The translations under genes and the position numbers were made by a program. A stretch of DNA of 12,581 nucleotides, taken from NCBI GenBank assembly GCA_008017255.1, contig SSHD01000145.1:1-12581 (forward strand), given 5' to 3'. The stretch's first letter is position 1. Every line of letters begins with the position of its first letter. The notes beneath the pieces were generated by a model that ran no database searches, was not told the origin of the DNA, and saw only the letters and a list, made by a program, of their open reading frames with translations. Origin of the DNA: Acinetobacter sp. (lineage in GTDB: Bacteria > Pseudomonadota > Gammaproteobacteria > Pseudomonadales > Moraxellaceae). Shown here piece after piece: positions 6,921 through 12,581 of this stretch.

Positions 6921-8900
6921 TTAGGCTTTTACGCGAATCGCTTTACACGCAGCAATGGCTTGATCGGCAATTTTAATGGTCACAGTACCAGAGAAACGCT
7001 TCGCAAGTTCTTTTTCCGCATCTGTTGGTGCATCATACTTCGCTTTTTCTTCCGTGGTCAGCTCATTATAAAGGTTGTTATACACCAATTGATAAGCCGC
7101 AAACGTATTCGACCATATTACAGAATTGTTAGTAAAATCGGTCATATTAATGCCAGTTGCCTGACCCGCCAATAAATTATGCACGTTGATTTTTGCACCA
7201 CTATTGGCACCCAAATTCAGCCCGAATACCGCACCATCGACATGACCAAATTTAGGGTTAGATAAAAGCATCCGCACTGAGATTGATTTATCTGTACTCG
7301 AAAATAAAGTTGCCCCCGTGGTACCAATGCGATATTGAGTTTCGCCATTGCTATCGGTAATAGTGCCATCAGCATTGACTGATTGTACTGTGCCACAAAT
7401 ACCTGTTTTATCGGTTGCGGTGGCGTTGGCTTTAATATCTGTGCGAATATCACCACGTTCATCAATCACAATCCCAACATCAACCGCTGGAATAGTCGTA
7501 TCTTGGAATTTAAAGTTTAAGGTCGCATATAAAGGAAAAATATACGATTGTTGTGCTTTCACATTGGCTGCGGTTTTAAAAATATCACGCGCCAAATAAC
7601 TTGATGGATTGGCTTTAACAATATCAATGGTCCCTTGATAGGCATCATCTCCGGAGATATTGTGCTGCCACAAGCCTAAGTGACTACTGTCTATACTATC
7701 AGTCGCTTTAAGCTTAGCCAATTGCTTGTACACTTCGGCAGTGCCGGCAATGGTATTGCCATTAATCAACTTACCTTGCTTGATAAGTAAATCTTCAGCC
7801 GCAGTATTGTTTAAACTCAAACGTAAGGGTTGTGTAGCATTCACGGTGCGGGTAATTGAGTTAAACCAGTTATGTTGTGCATTGACCTGTACTTTTAACG
7901 GCTTAACCTTGGTCGTCAAAATATACGGCGCAACCACAATATTGTTGTTTATCGTTGCTGCACCACGCCATTGCTGGCCATAGCCAATGGTATAACCCTG
8001 ACGGTCAGAAATAAGCAGGAAGTTACCCATTGAATGCTTGAGTGAAGCACTTGCCGTAACACAATCGGCAGCAACGCTTTTATTACAGCCGAAGAAACCA
8101 TCGGGTCTTACACTGCCTTCTATTGGCGTAGCTGTACCGCTATCCACCAATTTTGCAATCGGTAAATCGGCTTGCCAAACCCCGGTATTGGCTAAATGGA
8201 GTAATTGTTGCAGCATTGCTAAAGCTTGCGCATCAGAAACCCGACTAACATTTAACCACGGTCTTAAAATATTAATATAAGCTCCGCTGACGATCTCTGC
8301 TGTGCCAACATCTTGGCTAATACTCGCCAGTTGATCTTTTTTCACCACAGTTAATTCTGTCGGTTGGATATCACCAATAACATTACTATCTCTTTCTACA
8401 CCCGCAGTTTGAAAAATTTTAACCAATGCCATCGCCACACGCGTGGTATTGTCGTTTACATTGAGTGCGCTTGGTGTGTTTCCAGTCATGGCACTGGCAA
8501 TATCTATTACGCGTAACCGCGGCGGGGTATTGAATTTCATTTTAGAAATATCATCGAGCTTAACCGTGCCTAAAGTAATTTTTTTAGCACTGTCTTCACC
8601 CTGAATATAAAAGCTGACACTATCGCCCAACTTACAAGCACCCGTCACGACGTTGCCTTCCAATTTGGTGGCAAAGTGGTTAAATTCATCAGAGCTACAG
8701 TCAAAGTTTAACCCTGAAATTGGGTAATCCAACACAAATTGTAAGCAGTCGGCATTTTTAACATCACAACTGTTGTTGGTGGTTACACCACTCACCCCTT
8801 TGGTTGGGTCTTCATTAATTTTGGCACTTTCACCGCCACAGCCATGCAATACCACAGTCAAAGCCGACAGTGCAAATGGCAATAAAATTTTCTTATTCAT
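6921..8900 (-). CDS. filF: FilF-like putative pilus-assembly lipoprotein
   Basis: A 659-residue secreted lipoprotein. Residues 1-20 are a short basic and hydrophobic signal, ending LHGC, so Cys21 would be lipidated; histidine at -2 of the lipobox is uncommon. The rest has no membrane span and is rich in Thr, Asn and Ser with many short beta-prone stretches, plus cysteines near 45-90 and 270-280. I recognise it from memory as the type annotated FilF in Acinetobacter, last gene of the filA-F putative pilus cluster; its molecular role is not known. ATG 8900 was chosen because AGGA lies nine bases upstream; a TTG at 8909 abuts that sequence. The next gene upstream is a broken filE-like gene, so this is an orphan. 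Expression may depend on the IS junction. Confidence 0.68.
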   Translation of the reverse strand: MNKKILLPFALSALTVVLHGCGGESAKINEDPTKGVSGVTTNNSCDVKNADCLQFVLDYPISGLNFDCSSDEFNHFATKLEGNVVTGACKLGDSVSFYIQGEDSAKKITLGTVKLDDISKMKFNTPPRLRVIDIASAMTGNTPSALNVNDNTTRVAMALVKIFQTAGVERDSNVIGDIQPTELTVVKKDQLASISQDVGTAEIVSGAYINILRPWLNVSRVSDAQALAMLQQLLHLANTGVWQADLPIAKLVDSGTATPIEGSVRPDGFFGCNKSVAADCVTASASLKHSMGNFLLISDRQGYTIGYGQQWRGAATINNNIVVAPYILTTKVKPLKVQVNAQHNWFNSITRTVNATQPLRLSLNNTAAEDLLIKQGKLINGNTIAGTAEVYKQLAKLKATDSIDSSHLGLWQHNISGDDAYQGTIDIVKANPSSYLARDIFKTAANVKAQQSYIFPLYATLNFKFQDTTIPAVDVGIVIDERGDIRTDIKANATATDKTGICGTVQSVNADGTITDSNGETQYRIGTTGATLFSSTDKSISVRMLLSNPKFGHVDGAVFGLNLGANSGAKINVHNLLAGQATGINMTDFTNNSVIWSNTFAAYQLVYNNLYNELTTEEKAKYDAPTDAEKELAKRFSGTVTIKIADQAIAACKAIRVKA

Positions 8901-8921
8901 CTTGTTCAATCCTATACATCC

Positions 8922-9046
8922 TTATTTTAAAGCGGTGAGCTTAATCTGTCCTTGATTAGAAAGCGCTTGTTCAGGCATATCAATTGCTGAAGCGAGCGGT
9001 GTCATCATCATATATCGTGTTTGTGCGGGTACTTTTATCACACCTT
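8922..9046 (-). pseudogene. filE: 3' end of IS-interrupted filE-like gene
   Basis: Reading the minus strand from the IS border gives about 41 codons, including VIKVPAQTRYMMMTPLASA and a tail ending IKLTALK, then TAA at 8924-8922. The stop lies 22 bp before the filF-like start. There is no start codon context here. Joined to the fragment at 10285 after removing the IS and one CTT duplicate, the frame is continuous (AAIQ then GVIKV), which shows both parts were one gene. Confidence 0.85.
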
Positions 9047-9059
9047 TGATCCTAGCCAA
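9032..9059 (-). promoter_or_regulatory. Possible hybrid IS-flank promoter towards filF
   Basis: On the minus strand TTGGCT (9059-9054, inside the IS end) and TAAAAG (9037-9032, in the flank) are 16 bp apart; each matches the sigma70 consensus in four of six positions. It would transcribe the filE tail and filF, starting about 125 bp before the filF ATG. This is pattern reading only. Confidence 0.25.
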
Positions 9060-9085
9060 AATAATGGACAGCACGTCCCTCTAAA
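9047..9085. repeat. Left terminal inverted repeat of the IS (IRL)
   Basis: Begins TGATCCTAG and ends CCCTCTAAA. It pairs with 10246-10284 without gaps, at 31 of 39 positions. Confidence 0.9.
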
Positions 9086-9119
9086 GATAACGTAACTTTA
9101 ATCTTTGGAGATTCAAGAA

Positions 9120-9413
9120 ATGGCCAAACGTTTTAGTCCTGAATTTAAACAGCAAGCAATTGATTATGCACTTTCAAACTCACACGAGTCTGTAGCTGCA
9201 GTCGCCCAGAAATTAGGTGTGGGTTATTCAACATTAGATAAATGGATTCGTGAAACCAATCCAGCAAGTTCAAGCAAACGTCAACTTTCACCAGAACAAC
9301 AGCGGATCTTAGAATTAGAGAAAGAAGTCAAACAGCTCAGGGAAGCCAATGACATCTTAAAAAAAGCGCATGTGTACTTTCTGACAGATCATGCCAAGAA
9401 AAGTACACGGTAA
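9120..9413 (+). CDS. IS3-family transposase OrfA
   Basis: The 97-residue product begins MAKRFSPEFK. A helix-turn-helix of the HTH_Tnp_1 type spans about 6-45 (VAQKLGVGYSTLDKWI in the recognition part). A leucine-zipper-like coiled coil follows around 63-81 (LELEKEVKQL). OrfA binds the IS ends and helps the OrfAB transposase assemble. The ATG at 9120 was chosen over an upstream TTG because GGAG lies nine bases before it. The gene ends 14 bp before the nominal orfB start; the shared open region overlaps in the -1 frame. Confidence 0.93.
   Translation: MAKRFSPEFKQQAIDYALSNSHESVAAVAQKLGVGYSTLDKWIRETNPASSSKRQLSPEQQRILELEKEVKQLREANDILKKAHVYFLTDHAKKSTR
9359..9366 (+). other. A7G slippery site for -1 frameshift to OrfAB
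   Basis: Seven A followed by G lie in the orfA codons TTA AAA AAA GCG. Slipping back one base continues without a stop (reading SACVLSDRSCQEKYTVIQDL) straight into orfB. This is how IS3 elements usually make the OrfAB transposase. No downstream pseudoknot was worked out. Confidence 0.8.
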
Positions 9414-9427
9414 TTCAAGATCTGGAT

Positions 9428-10279
9428 GTGAATGAAGTCACTGTATCTTCTGCCTGTAAATGCCTGGGTGTCAGCACTTCAGGCTATTATGCCTGGCGAA
9501 AACGCCAGGCCAATCCAGCGCAGAAATATAATGATTTAAAAGCCGTATATTGGCAGCATCATGCACGATTGGGTGCACCTTCATTGGTACATGACATGCA
9601 TGATTTAGGTTACAGCATGAGCGAACGAACCGTTGGAAGAATGCTTAAAAAGCTTGGTTTACGTAGCAGGATTGCACGTAAATACAAGCATACGACTGAT
9701 TCAAACCATCGTTTGCCTACAGCGCCTAACTTGTTGGATCGTCAATTTACGGTCAATGAACCCAATAAGATCTGGACAACGGATATTACCTATATCCGTA
9801 CTAAGCAAGGTTGGCTGTATTTATGTGTGATGCTGGATCTATTCAGCCGTCGTATTGTCGGTTGGCAAACTAGCCATCGAATAGACCGTCAATTGGTGTG
9901 TGATGCATTTCATTATGCAATGGCTCGTCAGGGGTATCCAATGGGTGTCATGGTACATTCGGACCAAGGCTCACAGTACTGTAGTCGTGATTTTAGGGCG
10001 CTATTATTGACGAATAACTGCGTTCAAAGTATGTCACGCAGGGGAAACTGTTGGGATAATGCAGTGACCGAAAGCTTCTTTCATACATTGAAAGGTCATG
10101 TGGTCCATGGCAGTGTGTTTGCCACTCGAAAAGAAGCGAATACAGTCTTGTTTGACTATATTGAGATTTATTACAATCGGGTCAGAAGGCATTCCGCAAA
10201 CGGCTGGTTAAGCCCAGAAGCCTTTGAACAGAAATATTTTAAGAATTTAGAGGGATTTGTTGTCCACGATACTGTCTAG
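9428..10279 (+). CDS. IS3-family transposase OrfB (DDE catalytic part)
   Basis: The 283-residue rve-type integrase domain cuts and joins the IS ends. The catalytic triad is visible: Asp119 in WTTDITYI, Asp179 in HSDQGSQY and Glu215 in NAVTESFF, with 35 residues between the last two, the DD(35)E spacing of IS3. An HTH_21-like segment occupies about 40-85. The GTG at 9428 has no convincing ribosome-binding sequence, so the protein is probably made as an OrfAB fusion (9120-10279) by -1 frameshift. The TAG stop lies inside the right terminal repeat. No internal stop or deletion was seen. Confidence 0.93.
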   Translation: MNEVTVSSACKCLGVSTSGYYAWRKRQANPAQKYNDLKAVYWQHHARLGAPSLVHDMHDLGYSMSERTVGRMLKKLGLRSRIARKYKHTTDSNHRLPTAPNLLDRQFTVNEPNKIWTTDITYIRTKQGWLYLCVMLDLFSRRIVGWQTSHRIDRQLVCDAFHYAMARQGYPMGVMVHSDQGSQYCSRDFRALLLTNNCVQSMSRRGNCWDNAVTESFFHTLKGHVVHGSVFATRKEANTVLFDYIEIYYNRVRRHSANGWLSPEAFEQKYFKNLEGFVVHDTV

Positions 10280-10284
10280 GATCA
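10246..10284. repeat. Right terminal inverted repeat of the IS (IRR)
   Basis: The reverse complement begins TGATCCTAG and ends CCCTCTAAA, matching the left end. It contains the last codons and stop of orfB. Confidence 0.9.
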
Positions 10285-10912
10285 CTTGAATGGCAGCATG
10301 TTGTAAAAAAGTAGCCTGTTGCGTGCTATTTTTAAACCCGCTCACCCCCTCTAAAGCACAGCCATTTTGATCTAAAAATACAATGAGCGGCCAATAATAA
10401 GTCGGTTGTGCTTGAGTTTTAGCATAGGAGTCAATTTGCGCATATTCAATTGTGCCCTCTAATTTGACCAGTTCATATTCAAACTTTTCTTTCAAGGGTT
10501 GAGTTGGCCACAGTCCAACTTCTTTTATTGGGCTGAGTGTTTTAATGTTTTTTTTATAGCCGCTCAAAAAGCAACGGTCATTTTCAAATGCTACACTTAA
10601 ATCTTGCGCAGATAGACGCATATACGTACCAGATAAAGCTATTGGCACTTGCGCAGCTTGGTTACGATTAAGAAATTTATCCAACACCGCACGACTCACG
10701 CCTTTTTTACGCTCAATGGTTTCAAACCGCCCTGTGCCATCCGGCATACTATAAAAGCGTTTTTTACCTTCTAAGTTAAATTCTTGATCTTCTAAATATT
10801 CACTATTGACGTACTCGACACCATCTACATTGCTAAACCCAGCCGAATGAGTTGTTGCAGGCGATTGAGCTGACTTATTTGGTAAAAGCGCAAACTGAAT
10901 GGCTGCATATAT
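10285..10912 (-). pseudogene. filE: 5'-truncated filE-like gene, cut by the IS
   Basis: On the minus strand the frame is open from just after a TGA (10915-10913) to the IS border, about 209 codons. There is no ATG, GTG or TTG until 10747, although residues before it read like real protein (for example DGVEYVNSEYLEDQEFNLEG). So the true start and any signal sequence are gone. The part after 10747 includes MPDGTGRFETIERKKGVSRA, FENDRCFLSGY and YYWPLIVFLDQNGCALEGV. The frame currently runs 12 codons into the IS before a stop. I match it from memory to FilE, the gene before filF in Acinetobacter fil clusters; no fold is recognised. The 5' break lies directly beside the pabB upstream region, pointing to a deletion that also removed filA-D. 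Confidence 0.7.
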
Positions 10913-10972
10913 TCAACAAAGTAACTGTAGTAGAATGCTTGCATTTAAAGGGTATAAAAGACTGTTTGCTTT

Positions 10973-12316
10973 ATGTCTTATTTCCAACAAAAGCTTGCCA
11001 ACACACAGCACCATGCTGCTGATTTGCTTATGCAACTGCAAACGCTGCACGGTTTGGTGTTTTTATATGACCAAAACCAACCGATTATTGCTTTTTTGCC
11101 ACAGCAATATTTACTTTGCCAAGCAACACACACACAGCGTTTTGAGCAAGTGGCTTTTAATCAGTACCAACTGACGGATAGCGCATACTCCGCCACCGAT
11201 TTTGTTCGCTTCGACCAAACGAATGCTGCACCTAGCGATGAGTTCTGTGGCGGTTATATTGGTTTTTTGAGTTATGACTATAGCGCACAGCCTATAGTGG
11301 CAAATTCGCAGCGTGTGCAGCCCAGTCTGTATTTGGGTAAGTATCTGTCCTATTTACGTTTTGAAGCAGAGGCTTGGTATTTTTGCAGTACTGACGAACA
11401 GGCGGAAGCGATATTTGCACAGCTTCAGGCTTTGTTAAAGCAACAAGAGCTCCACAGCGATACTTTTTATTTGCATGAGGCTTGCAGCCCTCGTTGGTCG
11501 AAGCCGCAATATATGAACGCCTTTCATAAAATACAAGACTACATAAAAGCTGGCGACTGTTATCAAATTAATTTGACTCAAGAATTTACCGCTACGGCGC
11601 AAGGTTCTTTGTTAAACACGGCAAAGCAACTGTGGCAGTTGACCCATGCGCCTTATGCAGGCTATTTGCAACTCGATGAGTTTGAGCTGCTGAGTTGTTC
11701 GCCTGAATTATTTATCGAATTTCAAGCCAATCGGCAGATTAAAACTCGCCCGATTAAGGGCACCATGCCCAGATTTGACGATGCAGAACAAGATCGGCTG
11801 TCTAAGCAAAAACTAAGTCAATCGGAAAAAGATCAGGCAGAAAACCTGATGATTGTGGATTTATTGCGTAATGATTTAAGTGTGTATGCCGAAACAGGTT
11901 CGGTGAAAACCAATCAGTTGTTTGAAATTGAAAGTTTCAATCAAGTGCATCACATGGTCAGTGAAATTACTGCTCGGCTGAAAGCCGAAGTTCACCCAAT
12001 GCAAATGCTGCTGTCTGCCCTGCCGGGTGGTTCAATTACTGGCGCGCCGAAAATTCGTGCCATGCAAATTATCGAAGAATTGGAAGGTGCACCGCGCGGC
12101 GCGTATTGTGGCAGTTTGGGTTATTTTAATTTTGATGGCACTGGACGTTGGAATATTCTGATTCGTAGTATTCAGAAGTATCAAAATCACGTTTCGCTTT
12201 GGGCGGGCGGCGGTATTACGATTGGTTCAGATGCGGAAGCGGAATACCAAGAGTGTTTTGATAAAATTTCCGCCATATTGGATTTGTTGAATACGTGGCA
12301 GAAAAAGGATGTTTAA
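10973..12316 (+). CDS. pabB: Aminodeoxychorismate synthase component I
   Basis: The 447-residue protein belongs to the chorismate-binding (anthranilate synthase I/PabB) family. With PabA glutaminase it turns chorismate and ammonia into 4-amino-4-deoxychorismate for folate synthesis, in the cytoplasm. PIKGT (260-264) has the lysine (262) that marks ADC synthase, where anthranilate synthase has alanine. Other conserved blocks are LLSCSPELF (239-247), DLLRNDLS (296-303), PGGSITGAPK (351-360) and YQECFDKISAIL (425-436). CGGYIGFLSYDY (92-103) marks the N-terminal part. Length is normal. The ATG at 10973 fits the family N-terminus, but ribosome-binding sequence is weak. The upstream 60 bp abut the broken filE fragment, so its promoter may have been altered; I could not place it. 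Confidence 0.92.
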   Translation: MSYFQQKLANTQHHAADLLMQLQTLHGLVFLYDQNQPIIAFLPQQYLLCQATHTQRFEQVAFNQYQLTDSAYSATDFVRFDQTNAAPSDEFCGGYIGFLSYDYSAQPIVANSQRVQPSLYLGKYLSYLRFEAEAWYFCSTDEQAEAIFAQLQALLKQQELHSDTFYLHEACSPRWSKPQYMNAFHKIQDYIKAGDCYQINLTQEFTATAQGSLLNTAKQLWQLTHAPYAGYLQLDEFELLSCSPELFIEFQANRQIKTRPIKGTMPRFDDAEQDRLSKQKLSQSEKDQAENLMIVDLLRNDLSVYAETGSVKTNQLFEIESFNQVHHMVSEITARLKAEVHPMQMLLSALPGGSITGAPKIRAMQIIEELEGAPRGAYCGSLGYFNFDGTGRWNILIRSIQKYQNHVSLWAGGGITIGSDAEAEYQECFDKISAILDLLNTWQKKDV

Positions 12317-12402
12317 CGCTTATCAAATGCGCAACTAAGCTTTAAATAAGGCTATGTTCAGGTTAGTCGTTGATATTATCAAAATAAGTACCCAAGTACC
12401 CC

Positions 12403-12463
12403 CTCTAAATCTCCCCCAGTCAGGGGAGACCTCAAAGCATAAAGCGAATGCAATTCGCCCCTA
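12403..12463. repeat. Probable dispersed repeat with two hairpins
   Basis: Two hairpins lie side by side: CTCCCC/GGGGAG (12411-12416 with 12423-12428) and GCGAAT/ATTCGC (12444-12449 with 12453-12458), ending in CCCCTAC. Words such as CCCTCTAAATCTCCCCC and GCGAATGCAATTCGCCCC are, from memory, frequent intergenic repeats in Acinetobacter and other bacteria. It fills most of the space between pabB and hisC, and there is no good T-tract for a terminator. Confidence 0.5.
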
Positions 12464-12581
12464 CGACAATATGTCTGTTTTTAATGTGTCTACTAAGCGT
12501 GCGTTTTGCTCATTGGTACCGATGGTAATGCGCAAGAATTGGTTAATTCTCGGTTTATTGAAATAGCGCACAATAATGCCC
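12461..12581 (-). CDS. hisC: Histidinol-phosphate aminotransferase, C-terminal 39 codons
   Basis: The minus strand reads [20 protein letters not shown] and then [19 protein letters not shown] before TAG at 12463-12461. This is the C-terminal end of HisC, the PLP-dependent fold-type I enzyme that transaminates imidazole acetol phosphate with glutamate in histidine synthesis. VRYF, LRITIG and the closing NARLVDTL are characteristic. Most of the gene lies beyond the window. It converges on pabB, with about 144 bp between the stops. The last residues and stop codon overlap the repeat-like segment, so the natural C-terminus may have been altered. Confidence 0.85.
   Translation of the reverse strand, partial: GIIVRYFNKPRINQFLRITIGTNEQNARLVDTLKTDILS

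Larger units (their letters stand above)
9047..10284 (+). mobile_element. Complete IS3-family insertion sequence, 1238 bp
   Basis: The element has 39-bp terminal inverted repeats (9047-9085 and 10246-10284), matching in 31 positions and identical over the outer nine, TGATCCTAG. It is flanked by a 3-bp direct duplication CTT (9044-9046 and 10285-10287). It encodes orfA and orfB in the IS3 arrangement with a -1 frame relation. Both reading frames, the slippery run and both ends are intact, so it appears capable of transposition. It is inserted in a filE-like gene, in the opposite orientation to it. I do not assign an ISfinder name. The clean ends and perfect duplication suggest a fairly recent insertion. 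Confidence 0.95.

Noticed and set aside
10247..10747. Intact 166-codon gene starting at ATG 10747
   Set aside because: Protein-like sequence continues upstream of that ATG without a start, and the last 12 codons come from the IS. It is a chimeric remnant, not a gene.
1..12581. A new defence, phage or CRISPR system
   Set aside because: No repeat-spacer array, nuclease, toxin-antitoxin pair or phage gene was seen. Apart from the DnaJ-RDD gene and the fil/IS remnant, the genes are recognisable housekeeping functions.

Overview
The window looks like a chromosomal segment of an Acinetobacter species, or a close Moraxellaceae relative. This rests on moderately low GC, the style of the encoded proteins (TsaB, RsmJ, PabB, a FilF-like lipoprotein) and the fil-type genes, which I know only from Acinetobacter annotation. 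The species cannot be fixed from the sequence alone.

Layout. Positions 1-797 (minus) hold the N-terminal 265 residues of an unusual protein: a DnaJ J-domain, a run of nine prolines and an RDD-type membrane domain. It starts with GTG, is cut by the window edge, and its base and codon use look unlike the neighbours. Just upstream is a GTTAGGC core and an 11-bp perfect hairpin, together resembling half of an integron attC site. Next, on the minus strand, come frmB/fghA (S-formylglutathione hydrolase) and, overlapping it by 32 bp, a membrane-anchored C13 (legumain-like) cysteine peptidase. After a 194-bp gap is a tight pair, tsaB-rsmJ (t6A tRNA modification and 16S rRNA m2G methylation), joined by a TAATG stop/start overlap. 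After a 147-bp gap is another pair, a CoA-pyrophosphatase-type Nudix gene (nudL-like) and a gamma-carbonic-anhydrase-like hexapeptide protein. A second Nudix gene, with an N-terminal zinc ribbon, is divergent from nudL. It converges on a long lipoprotein gene, and both share a symmetric bidirectional terminator at 6876-6907.

The right half is a degraded fil (putative pilus assembly) locus. The intact filF-like lipoprotein gene (6921-8900, minus) is preceded by a filE-like gene interrupted by a complete 1238-bp IS3-family element (9047-10284). The element has 39-bp imperfect inverted repeats, a 3-bp CTT target duplication, orfA and orfB in a -1 frame relation, and an A7G slippery site. Removing the IS and one CTT copy restores one continuous filE reading frame. 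That frame also lacks its start: it is open only back to a TGA at 10913-10915, beside the divergent pabB gene. filE is therefore doubly broken and no filA-D genes are present, so filF is an orphan.

The window ends with pabB (aminodeoxychorismate synthase component I, plus) and the last 39 codons of hisC (minus). Between them is a segment with two hairpins that looks like a dispersed repeat, and it appears to supply the hisC stop codon.

Most genes are ordinary housekeeping functions. The noteworthy points are the DnaJ-RDD fusion with its attC-like upstream boundary, and the IS-disrupted, 5'-truncated fil remnant. No tRNA, rRNA, CRISPR array or phage gene was seen. No untranslated stretch exceeds about 200 bp.
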